From Harmothoe impar (taxonomy: Eukaryota > Annelida > Polychaeta > Phyllodocida > Polynoidae), in assembly GCA_947462335.1 (NCBI GenBank), contig OX381704.1, positions 24,637,955 through 24,701,954 on the forward strand: DNA of 64,000 nt. Direction: 5' to 3'. A program made the translations under genes and the position numbers. Of this stretch, positions 11,856 through 25,039 are shown piece after piece (the first letter of the stretch is position 1; each line of letters starts with the position of its first letter). Under the pieces are notes generated by a model that saw only the letters and a program-made list of their open reading frames with translations, was not told where the DNA came from and did no database searches.

Positions 11856-12076
11856 CTAACCCTTTTAAGGCTGCATAATGATTTATAATATATCATTTGC
11901 CGTCATGATGCACGAATGGAGCCATTTTGAGTACTCGCCAGGGTCGCATTCATGTATCATGCCCCCCCCCCGGGCCCCCATCGAAGTATATTATTAAACC
12001 CCATGTAGTACGTATAGAGCTCATCATGGCCCGACAAAGGGCATAGTTATATGATTATGTGGTCCTTAAAGGGTTA
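11856..12076. mobile_element. TTAA MITE, diverged copy
   Basis: Left CTAACCCTTTTAAGGCTGC, right GGTCCTTAAAGGGTTA. The first hairpin is present; the second is replaced by unrelated sequence following a C run. Confidence 0.7.
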
Positions 12077-12539
12077 GGGAATGGCTGGCATGGACGTGAA
12101 GTTTAATATGTGTTTGTTTTATTAACCACTTTATTGTATTGTGGGTGAGCTGGTGTCAATGGCCGAGGACGAAGGTATTATACATGGTTTACATTACGTC
12201 CCCCTGTATAATTAAAGTAGGATTCAGTGCTGGCTCCAGTGGCAAAATGTAATTACAAACTATTGTATCTGAGCACGTGCACGACAGTATTATAACACTT
12301 TATGGTTCATTATTATCAGAATTAAACCGATAATTGATATGGCTTTTTGACCAAATATGTAGTATCAGGGGTCACGCAAATTTTGGCCATTTTCAAGACC
12401 TCCCCACCCCTTTGTCACGCTTTTCCCCATACCTCTATCATTGGGGACCAAGACCACCACCCCCCCCCCCCTTTCTTGCAACAAGGAAGAAGGTGCAACT
12501 GAACCAGTCAATCAATGTAGACCTTTAAGACATTAATAT

Positions 12540-13103
12540 GTGTAGACATTTGAAGATGGCACCATGCTTTTAATGTGCTTTACTCTTTGTCATAATAAAG
12601 GCGGTTAGGTTATCAGTGCCTTGGCTGTATTCTTATAAGTATCATGCCCACCCTATGCAGTTGATGCACTCCTGGTGGATTGGCATGATACACCAATAAC
12701 TCGCCTTCACTGCGTTAGTGTATCATGATGCCAGATGTTGCTTCAAGGCAATTAGCCGCCATTAAATGGTTAAAAGAAATATGCTGACTCTGCATTTCTG
12801 TAATGTGTGACCTGGTGGCTTTAAGGGGTGTTTCTGCACTACTTCCCTTGACCTTTGTGAAGTTAAACTCTTTATGCACCGCATATTGCCTAAAGGCAAC
12901 AGTTGTCATCATGATGCAGCAACATAGCGCTGGCGAATACCTCAGTAGTATTGCATTGGTGCGTGCAGACGCTTTAAGAGTGACCCAAATGAAGGGCGGC
13001 ATGATGCTTGAATGCAGCACCGGTGGGTTACTCACCAGGGCTGCATTCATGCATCATGACGACAAAGGTCAGACTGCATTAAAGCACCCATTACAGGGTG
13101 GAG
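12540..13103. mobile_element. two adjacent eroded TTAA MITE copies
   Basis: A weak copy at 12540-12775 (TTTGAAGATGGCACCATGC to CCGCCATTAAATGGTTAA) is followed by the right half of another at about 12990-13103, with a well-preserved hairpin (GATGCTTGAATGCAGC against GCTGCATTCATGCATC). ORFs of both strands here are shadows of these palindromes. Confidence 0.6.
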
Positions 13104-14164
13104 GGGCATTGTGTGTGTAAAGATGGAGTCGTGTAGACCTCTCCACATGACCTTATTCTGTCCGCTAGACGCCCCCGCATGTCGGTTTGTGTGTCTTTTT
13201 TCTTCCCTCCCCATCTCCCTTATAGAACATTTACGTAGCCGACCACGAAGGCCGTTAAACCATTGACCCTGCTCTATACACACACACTCACAGACCGCAG
13301 CCCCAGGCCCATGTTCATGTAGCAGTATTTTAACACGATTCCAGCCGACTTTCCTGGCTGTAAAACAAAGGCATACATAGGCCTATGGCAAATGTGGTTT
13401 CTATACAACTATATAGGTATGTGGACTATGTGCTGTATCAATATGTACTGTAATCTCGAAAATGACGATCTAATCAGATATGTGGACATTCATTGATTTA
13501 TACACATTGATTTACAAATGATAAAAGTATGCCTGTCAGTGTTTAACATTGTGATAAAATCACTTACATTCGTATACCCCTATCGCGATTATGGCATTGA
13601 TTAGAACAACTAAGATAGTATGATAAGATTATATACATATGGCAAAGGTATTGTTTGGTAATTAACCTGTTTTCCTATATGTGTACCCATAATGTATTTG
13701 GTGTAATAACATCCAGGGGTGTCAGGACAGCAGGCCACAGCATAAACGCTATACATGTACTGACATTACCTCAGTTTATGATATAGGCAAGGGCAGTCAT
13801 TGCATGTTAGGACTTCTGCTATAATGCGGGTGTCTGCAGTTGTATATAGGGCTTCGGTATTCTCGTACACGGACAGAATCTAATAGTTTATCCCATTTAT
13901 GCCAGGATAAATAGAAATTAAAATGATATGCATATCGTATGACACACCATGTTAGGTGTACCATACTTCATATTTGAGAATTAAAAGTCAGTGGACTGTA
14001 TACAATCCCATCTAAACCACATTGGACTCGCGTCCTAGTAACATTGTATCCTGCAAGCACACAAACCCAGAGTGACCTGGGGGACCCCCCACGACCCCGC
14101 TTTAAGGCCGATCAGCCGCCTCCAAATGCCAAGAGGCTAATTTGCAGTGTGATGCCAAGAGAAG
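13104..14164. other. non-coding stretch
   Basis: No supported gene or repeat boundary seen. Confidence 0.5.
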
Positions 14165-14240
14165 CTGTGTTTCTGGTTACCCGACCCTACCTAGCAAAAT
14201 AGGGCATGCAGACCCTGACATTTCTATCCAATTCAGAAAA
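14165..14240. repeat. fragment of the GGCC/TTTCAGGC repeat family
   Basis: GCTGTGTTTCTGGTTACCCGA and CCTACCTAGCAAAATAGGG align with 5985-6075 and with the left part of 22511-22937. Confidence 0.5.
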
Positions 14241-14854
14241 TAGTTACAATTTCATGTCCTTTTTGGGCCTATTTGAGATAGTTGTTTGTGGTCCAGCGGG
14301 TCAGGATCTAAAGTAGTATTCTATAGATTCTAGGTCTGAAGAAGAGACAAAAAGTTTTAATATAATAATTGCGACCATCTTGACTTCCCTAGCTTTTTAG
14401 ACCATGTTGTGAACGCACCTGGGTTAGTTTTTTGGCCTGATCTGGCACCAGTCCGGGCCCAGCCCCACCTCAGTCCCAGATTGCCTTCATCACCGTGTTA
14501 GCAGATACTTGTCTCGTCTTTGGTGCTTTTTGTCAGCACAAGTGTTCCTCCTCCATGTATCACTTGGTATTTCCCTTCATGTAGGCTTAGGCTGGGATAG
14601 GACTGAATGGTCTTGGTATTTGACATGTGAGAAAAGCACTATGATGACTCGAAGTTAAATGCTTTTGACACAATTTGTCACTCTTTAATTGAAAAAGATT
14701 TGGAAACATTTTTCTAAATCCATGTGTAGAAATGCATAATAGTGTAACTGTAAAAATGCACGATAAGCAATTTCACATAATGCTAGGACCAAATGACCCC
14801 ATATTCCTGAACCATAACACCATTATGTCCTTGAGCCCCAGCCTTGAACTTGAA

Positions 14855-15065
14855 CTTTTGGGCAACCCGGGCTTGGAACCAGCGGAACTGAAACTGAGAC
14901 CAGAAAGTATGGTTTGGAAACTCCCTCCATACATTCTGGTCCCTGATCATTGATTCCAAGCTACCAGCAGGGATTGTCCAGACCCAGCAGAATTCCATTT
15001 CAAGGTCATATTGGTTGGTTCCCAGAGCCTTCTTGTGGAAGGATCTGGGAATGAGAGTACATACC
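14855..15065. mobile_element. diverged copy of the ACTCTCG-terminus palindromic element
   Basis: It shares GGGCAACCCGGGCTTGGAACC, CTACCAGCAGGGATTG and the right terminus GGAAGGATCTGGGAATGAGAGT with the intact element at 49838-50139. The left terminus is not recognisable here. Confidence 0.6.
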
Positions 15066-15429
15066 GCCCAGCTAATACCATGTCATTGACTGGACGTGAA
15101 TGCTAATATCATGTACACACATGTAGTCATCCCCCAGCGTGTATGGAGATTTATCTAGAGCCGATCACACACCTTCAATCAGACACCTGCATTTTGTTGT
15201 TTTTCTGTTAATCATGCCTTATTTATAAGTTATATATCTGTCCTTTGATATTAAAAAAATGCCAATTAAAGTGTACTTATATACACAAATAGAGGGCTTA
15301 GCATGCTTAAATACATACAAATCCAAGTGTCCGAGTCGACGTTAGGATTATAATCTACCCTGCATGTAGTGGGCATACCATTGGTCACACAATACCTTGA
15401 TCATGCAAGAGCTGCAATAATTATTCTAC

Positions 15430-15670
15430 ATGTAGGCCCAGTGGTTAGGGTTCCTGTGGCCTGGGTTCTATTCCCAAGGTGGGAGGGATCACTTTCCACC
15501 CTCTGACGTAGATTGCGCATTACAGCATAATTAGGTGGTCACACAAGATAGCAACAGGATTAATGTAATCCATTTTACATGCTGGGGTGACCATTTTTCA
15601 TTGATTTAAATGTGGTTCGTGTGGTGGAGGCCTGTACCCATCATGCAATGTATATAAAGAACCTTTTGAT
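15430..15670 (+). mobile_element. possible tRNA-derived SINE
   Basis: TGTAGGCCCAGTGGTTAGGG resembles an A box and GGGTTCTATTCCC a B box about 25 bp later. An unrelated tail follows, ending near GATTTGATTGGG. Only one copy was noticed. Confidence 0.35.
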
Positions 15671-15844
15671 TTGATTGGGATGACATATTGAAATTTGCAT
15701 TTTGAATGCACCATGGAGCTTTTTATATGACCACATTTGCTTGCCTCGTGCCTGGCCTCCTAGATTTCTCTTTTACAGCAATGTGGAGAACAGGCCAAAT
15801 GCTGCTCCGATGCGCTTTAATAGAGATGTCTATTGTCTCCTACA

Positions 15845-15953
15845 GGCGGAAATAAAAACACTTCTAATGGTAAAATAACGTAGAATCAAATGAAGCAAAG
15901 TTGTTCACTTGAGTCTACGTTGTTTTACCATTAGGGGTGTTTTTATTTCAGGC
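15845..15953. repeat. ~48-bp-arm hairpin (short MITE)
   Basis: The left arm (GGAAATAAAAACACTTCTAA, then TGGTAAAATAACGTAGA) is complementary to 15905-15952 with few mismatches and a loop of about 10 nt. It is either a very short MITE or a hairpin-RNA-like locus. Confidence 0.65.
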
Positions 15954-16707
15954 CCTGGAGACCTTGGTAGGACCAGTGGGCACATACCGAATCCCAATGA
16001 CGTCATGGCCACTATGTGTGGAGGTCCAAGCCCGGGTTTAAACCGTTTAAATACTTTTTTTCCTTGGTTCTTTATTCCATGCTTCTCATTGTATTCCTAT
16101 TCTTACTCTGTGAGGAGCTAACTTGAAGGAAAATGCGAACAAACATGATGCCCATTAATGGGAATATATATCATGCTCTATATTATGTCTCCTGAAGAGA
16201 AAAAAAAAGTAACATAAGAGGATAACGGCCTGCACTAGCCGTACCCGTGTCGATAACATCTCCGATATAGCATTATAAGTACAATTCTATCTACAATGTA
16301 TATATAATTTGTATGTGCAAGTGAGCTATGGTCAAAAACAAAAGTCTCGTATATATGTACTGGCGGACCCCGGTGCGGACCTTATTGACAACTCAGAACA
16401 GACCGAAATCTGAGAGATCGGCCCTGGTATATTGAAACAGACAGCTACATGTATATCACGTATCATTGGATGCATATCAATATATAGATAATGGTATCTA
16501 TATTTATCATGTAATACAGCTACTCCATGCCAAATGGAATAGTCACACACTGGACAAGGGGACGGAATGTACAGACATGGGATTTTACCGGGTCTTTCGG
16601 ATACCAAGGTTTTCTGAGGTTAAAAAAGGTACAGATCAAGTGAGAAAATTCTCTTGAATATAATGACGCAGGCCGTTACACCAAAGGTATGTACCTTCTC
16701 CTGTACT

Positions 16708-16964
16708 TAGACCACAGTTGGCTGAGAGAGCAAAAGAAATAGCCCGACTGTATGTTACATGCATGGCTGTTGATGCAGTCCACTGAGCACCCTCTCATAC
16801 TGTAGGTGTAAGTCAGATATGATACCCGTGACTAGCTGCATGAGTGTTAAAAGCCTTGGACAGTGGTAATTTTCCACGGCTGACACCTTGGATAATTACC
16901 CTGTCCTTGGCTTATAACACTCATACAGCAAGTCACTTGTATCATATCTACCACCTGAACTACC
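16708..16964. mobile_element. palindromic MITE, uninterrupted copy
   Basis: The second half contains a long inverted repeat: GATATGATACCCGTGACTAG and TGAGTGTTAAAAGCC pair with GGCTTATAACACTCAT and the GTATCATATC segment near the end. The whole 257 bp recurs at 49578-50958, where other elements split it. That makes this the empty-site reference for those insertions. Confidence 0.7.
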
Positions 16965-17307
16965 TAGGGATAACATTATACCACATAGGAGTTATTAGGG
17001 ATCCCCTGGAGAAGGATGGTCCACTGTGTCTTCAAAACACAGTCCCATGCCTGGAAAGGGAGGACGCCACAGAATTTATCGCCAGCATGGTGCAGCAACA
17101 ATGTATTAGCTGCATATTATGGCCGGCTTGGATGGGGGTGGGGGTAGGGGTGGTGGGTGCAGGCCTGGAGAGCTGACCCTGGCAGGTTACCTGTGCCCGA
17201 TCCCCCCGTACCAGCAGGCACTATTATACCGGTCAGGTTCCACGCTCTCACCTGTCACGGCTCCTCTTACATCCAGTGATGGGGCCGCGCCAGGCCAACT
17301 CATGACG

Positions 17308-17545
17308 TTAACCCTCTTAAGGAAAGCATAGTACTTTAAATGCATGCCCTATGTCCTTTTGTCGTCATGATATCGATATGCAGCCCTTGTGAGTAACTCG
17401 CCAGTGCTGCATCCATGCATTATTCTGAACCTACAGGTTTGACACAACCTTGGAGGGTCAGTATATTACACTGGTGATGTACCCAGTGAGTCGCTCACCG
17501 GCATTTTTTTACTGCATCGTGCCGTTGAACATGAACCATGAGACA
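17308..17545. mobile_element. TTAA MITE, diverged copy
   Basis: TTAACCCTCTTAAGG at left, then GTCGTCATGATATCGATATGCAG and its partner. The right end is degraded. Confidence 0.6.
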
Positions 17546-17649
17546 TTATAGCCGGTCATTACTGGTCAAGTTGATGGGACCCCAGCTTCCCGCCATCAGT
17601 CTCTTGTCATGAAACCCGACTTGGTGCAGTTAACAAGCTATGTAATGTA

Positions 17650-18290
17650 AGATGGGGAGTGTAAGGGCAATGCTCTAAAGGGCAATGTGATATAGATAGG
17701 ATGTGTAATGAGGGCAATTCAATATAGATAGGATGTGTAAGGACAATGCAATGTAGATGGCAACGTATATAGGATTGTAAGGGCAATGTGATATAGATAG
17801 GGTGAGTAAGGGCCAGTAATGTAGATGGTTTCTAGAAGCCTAAGGGCAATATCAGATAAGGTTGTAATGGGCAATGTAGTGTAGATAGGATGTATGAGGG
17901 CAATGTGGTGTAGATGGGATCTGTAAGGGCAATGTAACATAAAGTAGATAGGATGTGTAAGGGCAATGTAACATAAAGTAGATAGGATGTGTAAGGGCAA
18001 TGTAACATAAAGTAGATAGGATGTGTAAGGGCAATGTAACAATAAGTAGATAGGATGTGTAAGGGCAATGTAACATAAAGTAGATAGGATGTGTAAGGGC
18101 AATGTAACAATAAGTAGATAGGATGTGTAAGGGTAATGTAACATAAAGTAGATAGGATGTGTAAGGGCAATGTAACAATAAGTAGATAGGATGTGTAAGG
18201 GCAATGTAACATGAAGTAGATATGTGTAAGGGCGATGTTATATAGAAAGACTTGTAAGGGCAATCTAATGTAGAGAGGAGGACTTTTCGC
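17650..18290. repeat. 34-bp satellite-like tandem array
   Basis: The regular core at about 17930-18225 repeats AAGGGCAATGTAACATAAAG + TAGATAGGATGTGT (34 bp), with an ACAATAAG variant in some units. The flanks are degenerate units sharing AAGGGCAATG. Unit length is not a multiple of 3, so all three minus frames are open for 140-160 codons; these are not genes. Confidence 0.95.
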
Positions 18291-19564
18291 GGGCGTCTTT
18301 TATAGCAGAGACCAATATGATGCATCCTTAAACATTTCATCCCTGGGCCCCATGAGATTTATTAGCCAATTTTATGTATATGAGATGAGAGACGACAGCT
18401 ATATCTCCTTTGCTTTGTAATGAATAATGCATTGTGAATTTGCTGTTGAGATGCTATATCCCTATAGCATCAAGGAATGTGATCTAGAGAGCCACTTTAT
18501 ACTCTATGACATCTAAGTACACAGATGAGGGCATGGCCATGCATCCCGGCGTGTATATAGTGGTAAATGCTGATATGGTAGTCTATAGTCTACGTAGTAG
18601 TGCCAGCTAGTTAACTTGTATCATTACCAACCTCATGCACTGGAGGAGCGGCCTGTAACCATCCATCCATTAGTAGGTGTATACCCTTCACCATGGAGGG
18701 AGTAATCCGTTACATCAATGTAAGACCACATGCCTGTATTGAAGGCCACTAATTGTCTCAAGAATTGATCTGCGGAACTCCCCATTCTTCACTTAGTTGC
18801 AGGCCATAATAGTGATAAGGTGGGTTGACAAAAAACGTGAAAGAAAATAAATCAATACTTGATTAAACACTGTGTTATTTCTGATGTTCATAACATCTAA
18901 AAGCTAAAACGGTTCACATCATATTTGACAAGAGAGCACAATATCGATGTCATTTATGAATCGAAAACTGATCTTGGATGAAAAATATAATGCTGTCAGC
19001 CCATTTGTTGAAATGTAAGGCAATCCTATAAGTAATTCAACGAAAGCTTAGGCACATAATCAAAGTTATGAGGTCCCAGCCTGGATCCAGTGCATAGAAA
19101 CTGAGGAGTGAACAAATTATTTTGTTTTCTATATGGATAGTTCCCAGCCATCTTGTCTTAAAAAAAAGTGTTTGTTTGCTAATGGGATCACGGGAATGGA
19201 AATGTTCTAAAGGAATTAATCCATAGACCAACTTGTATTTTTGGTGTAGCCTAAGGCTATACTGATTGGGGGCCTGTCCCAGAGCCGGTAGTTGTTGGAT
19301 ATTTTGTGCCAGACATAAATTCCTAATAGGGAAAAGATAAAACCAAAAAGAAACTGAAATTACCCCATCATCTCACCCACAAAGTGGACAAAGCCCCTAT
19401 TTAGGAGGCAGACGTGTCCACCAGTAGCTGCCATTTGTAATGATACAGAGACTTGTTGTCGCCAAAAAGAGCATGATTGGGACTTAGGTCATCGTCATAC
19501 TACGTCATTCTACGTCATCATGGGGCAAGTGTCACTTACTTCATATGAACCCAGGAACATGTAT
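18291..19564. other. non-coding stretch
   Basis: No supported gene or repeat boundary seen. Confidence 0.5.
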
Positions 19565-19830
19565 CAACCCTTTCAGTATGGCATAGTGTTTAATGTGCAC
19601 GGTGCTTTAATATACCCACTTGACAGTCGTTGTGGTAGCGAACGGACGAGGTCAGTATTCTGACCGTTTTCCATTCTTTAATGTACTCTACCCTTTGTCA
19701 TGATGACGCACTGGCGCGTAACTCGCTAGGGCTGCATATATGGCTTATGGTGATTCTACACGGTTGATACAGTCCAACATAAATGTGCACCAACGCAACT
19801 GTTACTCAAAATGATGCATATGGGTTAATT
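19565..19830. mobile_element. TTAA MITE, strongly diverged copy
   Basis: CAACCCTTTCAGTATGGCATAG at left and internal ACTCGCTAGGGCTGCAT are recognisable; the rest is eroded. Confidence 0.45.
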
Positions 19831-20383
19831 CGACTGACGGTTACTGGGCTACTGATAGGTGTCATATTCAGGTAATGAGACTCTTTCCAATCTTGAGTTT
19901 TATTCCCCCTCATTTTGGATCCATTTCAGTAAATATCTATGCGAATTGCCCACGACAAGTACAAAAAAAGGTATGGCCATAGGAGATGAAACATTGTTCT
20001 AGGCCAACTAGACAGATTTGATATGTTAAAACCGTATTCCCCAGATGTGTCATACATTGGCTATCTTTCTTGTCCATCTTTTAGACATTTAAAAAATGAC
20101 TAAGATATTAAGAGACCCGCAGGGGTAATGGCTATGTCGATAATTATACAGAGACATGACGTTGGTCCCTTAGTTCTATGCCCATGTATCTGGGCCATAG
20201 TATTGGGACTTTTTATATTGTATACGTAGACATGTTATATGTATAAGTGTAGGACATGTGGGATCACCGGGAGGGGGGGTGTATGTGTAGAAGAGTGTTA
20301 CTGACACCCCCACCCCCCACCCCCTGCCCCACCATCAATTGACGTCAGAGCCCAGTGTGTGCCTGATGTCTCTCTTGTTTAAG

Positions 20384-20643
20384 TTAACCCTTTAAGGACC
20401 GTATAGTGCTGTGTCCTTTCAGATTTTGTCATCATGATGCATGCATTCAGCCCTAGCGAGTCTACTTGTCAGGGTCGCATTCACGTATCATGCCGACCCT
20501 ACCCAGTTGAGACACCCCGGAAGAGTTGAAATGGTGCATGAATGCAGCTCTAAGGAATAGACTCACCGGGGCTGCATGAATGCATCATGATGCCAGAAGG
20601 TATAGCACATTGATGGCACCGTGCACCCATTAAAGGTTTAACC
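20384..20643. mobile_element. TTAA MITE, full copy
   Basis: TTAACCCTTTAAGGACC to CCCATTAAAGGTTTAA, with both hairpin modules (GATGCATGCATTCAGCCC; GGTGCATGAATGCAGC against GCTGCATGAATGCATC). Confidence 0.75.
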
Positions 20644-21000
20644 TTTCTCCTACAGCCTTACCTCATTGTAGCTGTCATGGCCCATTTATGTATATCGTTT
20701 TTTTTCTCCACCTCCCCCCTCTCTTTACACAATGCACACTGACCCTGTAACAGGTAGTGTATAACACACACACATGATAGATGTAAAATAGCGTACAGGG
20801 GCCTACGTGCTATGACGACATAAAAGAGGGATGAAAGAATATCCTAATGGATATCTACAAGGCCCAATACGGGGAGATGCCAAAGAATCCACACTTCCTA
20901 TATGATACGTATATCATAAGAGCAAAGAGACGCAAGGAATTCCCCAGTGGATCGGCGGCTAGAATACCTCATTCGAGGAATTCTTACGCCCGTATGGCAT

Positions 21001-21110
21001 CAACTCTTTAAGGGCACTGTAGTGATTTAAAGTACAAATGCCCATTTGCTAGCATGATGCATGAATGAAGCTGCGGCGGGCAACTCACCGGCACTGCATC
21101 ACCAAAATGT
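21001..21110. mobile_element. TTAA MITE, left half only
   Basis: CAACTCTTTAAGGGCACTGT, AGCATGATGCATGAATGAAGC and CACCGGCACTGCATCA. The right half is missing. Confidence 0.55.
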
Positions 21111-21678
21111 TTCCCTATTCACTTTGAATTTGATATCCTAATTGCCCTGGAATCTGTAAGATATATACCCTCCGGATTCCAGGCCTCTCGTTGGTCAGTT
21201 CAAAAAGTGTAAAGCTAGATGGCCTATAATGGTGCTCTCCAGTGCCAATTGACGTCCAACCTTCATGATGGAAACAGTAAGCCCTCTGACGTCATATACC
21301 AGGCACCAAACCTAAATTGCTGTAATGGGGAGGGCTCAGGTTCGATCTGCAGGGACGGGCCCTTTATTACGTGGCTGCAGTGCATGCCTATGGATCCCAG
21401 TTTGATAGGTGTCTTTTTTAGGCTAGAGGCCTTGTCTATAATGGGAAGGGTAGCTTTGTATTATAAATAGGAGATTGGTATCAATGCTACTCTGAATAGG
21501 TGATACATATCTATGAGGATGGCATCCCCATGGGAGAATCCTTGCTATAAGATAAATGGTCCAATATGGCATTCTACTTTACCCATATTGGCTGACTAAG
21601 GAGAATACCCAGAATACAGTAATGTGTGCTATTCCCCCCGGTAAAAAAAAGGGTAAAGATTGATTGAGTGGGATTAAC

Positions 21679-22109
21679 AGAAATGCCAAGTGTTACGATT
21701 TTTTTCGTAATTTTACGATTTTTAACCCCAATTACGGCCATTACGATTTCTGCTGTCAAATTACGATTTTTGGAAATTTTGAAAGGCGTATTCAAAGGCA
21801 GTACTGCTACCAAAACAGGTCTAGTGAAAAAGGGTGAAACAAAGAACTGGGCGAGAAATCTTCACTGCTTGCTATTCCCTGCCTACAAACTCGTATGCTA
21901 TGAGTAGATGAGACATACTTATGTGAAGAAATCACATTTGATTTATTAATCATTACATTATGCACAGTGTATAAATCCATCACTTATCTATATACAAGTG
22001 CATGCTATTGTTACGATTTTTGTTACGATTTCCAGCAAGAATTGTTACGAATTTGGGGTCCAAAAATCGTAACAAATACGATTTTACTGTGGGGTAACTT
22101 GGCATCCCT
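21679..22109. mobile_element. hAT-type MITE (TTACGATTTTT family)
   Basis: Termini AGAAATGCCAAGT and ACTTGGCATCCCT are inverted. Flanks GGATTAAC (21671-21678) and GGATTAAG (22110-22117) look like an 8-bp target duplication with one mismatch, as in hAT elements. The interior is enriched in TTACGATTTTT in both orientations. Confidence 0.75.
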
Positions 22110-22229
22110 GGATTAAGAACACAAAATACCAGGTCATCATACAGTTGGCATAGACTTTGTGCTATGTGCCTAGATATAATGCAAGGTAGCATGTACATGG
22201 TTTAGGAGATGCAAGATATGGATGAAGCC

Positions 22230-23560
22230 TCAAAGTATAAAGCTATAATTCACTGTTTGTGGGAATGGTTGGGACATTAGGGGCCCAATCCATCCTGCTT
22301 TGTTGGTCTCTTGTAACGAGATTGTGATCATCCCTTTCAGACACCTACCTCTATAATAGCTGACTGCTGAGATTGTACACAAAGGCAACACTTGAATCCC
22401 TTGAGTCAGCAATTCTCAGTGTATCAACGTTGCCCTTAGTAAGATCTATAGCCCCCACTCCATATCCAGTGACGGATCCAGGATATTCAAAAGGGGGGTG
22501 CGCACCATTAGGCCAAAAAAAAAAAAAAGGTGTGTTTCAGGCAACCCGACCCTAGATTCAAAAAAGGGCCGACCCTAGCATTTTTTCCCAATTTTGGAGA
22601 TTTTTTTTTTTTTTTTTAGATATTTGTTACTTTTTTCCTCATTTTTTCCTAATTCTTTCAAGAATAACAAGCTCCCAGTAACCCCAGAGGCCTGAATAAT
22701 TGATTAACATCAGGAAATGGCTTTCTAAGAGGTATATCCAACAACTTCTTGATATTCCTAGTCAGTGGAGGAATTGTGGAGTCATTCTGGAGAGTCGTGT
22801 GTTTATTTGTCGATTCGCGACTCATTCCTAGTACTCTCTCTATGTAAAAAAAAAAAAAAAAAAAAAAAAATCCGACCTACCTACCCTAGACATTTTGACC
22901 ATGTTGCCTGAAACACACCTTTTTTTTTTTTTTGGCCTTAGAAAACTCTCCCTTCCCAACCAACTTTTGGTCCGAAAACGGGAGGGGGTGCCCCCCCCCC
23001 CACCACCACCACCAGTTTTGGCCTTTTTTTAAAAGTCTTGTTTTGTTGGACTTCAAGGGTTTCTCTGTTGTGAATCCATTAATTTACCTACGTTAATTTG
23101 CCCCCATTCGAACATTTCAAGCTTTTCTTGAGATGGGTGACTATCATATACAACAGTTTCCGCTTCGGCCTATTGCTTTTCTCAGGACAATGACATTGCA
23201 CCTCAATAACTCAATAAACAATACACAGGTCTACTCCAATAATTGAGCAGACCCGCCAGGTGTGGCTGGCATTGCTATCCGAGTGGTATTCAGATAGCAG
23301 CGTGGGCAGGACCTGGTAGGCTGAGGTGGATGTGGTATTGGATGAAATGAGTTGTGCCACCAACATGCTGGAGTCGTGTCACCAGCATTGATTGTATAAA
23401 AGGGCAGATCCTGACAGGTTTTGTTATGGGCAGGAAGCAGTCTCACAGGAAGCAATAGGGAGTCCAAGTGGTAAGCAAACCCTGTAACAAAGGGAGGGTC
23501 ATGGTAATATCAGACTACACCCTTGTCAGATGTATCACAACCCAGCAAACTGGGTGTACT
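22230..23560. repeat. duplication unit, copy 0 (partial)
   Basis: Shares scattered blocks with 25640-26140 and 30650-31190: CACAAAGGCAACACTTGAATC, GGTATTCAGATAGCAG, AAGGGCAGATCCTGACAGG, GGTAAGCAAACCCTGTAAC. It is interrupted by the element at 22511-22937. No coding content is evident; the ORF at 23231-23467 (minus) is not conserved as a frame between copies. Confidence 0.6.
22511..22937. mobile_element. GGCC-terminus DNA element (TTTCAGGCAAC family)
   Basis: The inverted ends read GGCC, an A run, GGTGTGTTTCAGGCAAC at left and GTTGCCTGAAACACACC, a T run, GGCC at right. A TTA direct repeat flanks the element. The interior is A/T-rich with CCGACCCTA motifs. Fragments occur at 5985, 14165 and 51895. 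Superfamily not determined. Confidence 0.7.
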
Positions 23561-25039
23561 GATATGACATTTAGTTCAGTGTAGAGATGTATCCATCTAG
23601 TGGATCAGGTGTTGTCTATAGGTCCATGTTTTGTCCATTATCAAGCCAGAAGCCTAGCTGATACTGCTACATGGCTTTTTACCTTCACATTGCACGCTGG
23701 TGTACAATGTGTCAGGATCTGTATCAGATTTAATGGCTTTTTAAAAACAGAGTGTGTTCCTACTCTCATCCCCTTCTACAGATACCAGGCATTAACATCA
23801 ACAGCTTTACAAAATACTGGTTGAGTTAAGATCAATAACGCTTGTCACATAACGGCCTTGATATCGTTGATAGTAGAATACCCTTTCCACCATTTGAATT
23901 GGCCAAAATGACCAATAGATCAAAAGTATAGGTTGCTAACTTCTTACAGTGTATGTTGTTCTATTTTCATGAAAACAGTGTCACGCAATATCCCATCAGC
24001 ATGTTGTTTTTAGATTCCAACGACAACTAATCTCTCTTTTCCCTTATCTGCTCATGTATGGGGATTTATGTCAGCTGTCAATAATATTGCTATTCTGTCG
24101 AGGATAGCAAAAAGGTCATCAACGGAATTACCCTTCCATCCTGTCATCCCATATACATGGGCAAGGTTGATGATAACACTCCTGCTGTGCCCTCCTCTGA
24201 CATTATTGATTCCCATCCCGCTGTTGATGGCTATCTGTCCCACTAATATCAATATAAAAGTCAATACCTATTTCCTTGACAAGGAATAACAAATGCCCAG
24301 CACTGCTGAGCTTCCCATCTGTCACCGAGGCTGCCCTGCCCCCACCCGTACAACGACCTGTCACACTGCCACTCAGCGTGGGCAGTTTAGTTGCATAGGG
24401 GGCCAATAGATGGAGCCAGAGGTTGTGTGATCTCAAAGCGAGGGCGGGATAGATGTGTCTAACATGAACATCAATAATGGACTCAAGACGAGGTGAAGCC
24501 ATGCTACGACAAGATCTGCAATTTCCTATCCCAACCTACCACCTTTATACCAACTAGAAGGAGGTTGATAGGCTTTGATCAGAGGTATATTGAGTCATTT
24601 CCTTCTCGCTTCAAGCTCCTAGATATTTTGAGCATCAATATGATATTTTTTTGAAACAATTTGACTTTATTTCTCTCATAAGATCCTAGGCGAAGATTTT
24701 ACAATGTATGACATACAGGTAAATAATCGTGTATAACCTGGTAAATACATGTTACCGGTACTCATAATGCATTGAATGTATAAGCTGTACTTTAGTACAC
24801 ATACAATGATAGTTTGACTTGAGTGATATACAATTTTAGAGAAATAAAGTTATGGGAAGGGCGTTATCAACAGATTATTATGCCCCTACCATGTACAAGT
24901 ATCCTTTAGTTAATTTAAGATTACTTTACTAACGATAAACAACCAGTGATATCCACTTCATGATATTTGATGTTCTCACGTAGGCAGGTGATATGGATTA
25001 TTTACAGTGTTAGTATAAATGCATCCCTTTTGGCTAATA
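23561..25039. other. non-coding stretch
   Basis: No supported gene. Opposite-strand ORFs at 24052-24502 look protein-like in composition but show no domain, start context or splice signals I can defend. Confidence 0.45.

Noticed and set aside
17930..18225. regular repeats that might suggest a CRISPR array
   Set aside because: Units are contiguous with no unique spacers, and the genome is eukaryotic.
17719..18340. three overlapping minus-strand ORFs of 143-162 codons
   Set aside because: All come from the same 34-bp tandem unit read in three frames.
24052..24502. overlapping 70-99-codon minus-strand ORFs as a host exon
   Set aside because: No recognisable family, no splice signals and no codon bias that distinguishes them from neighbours.
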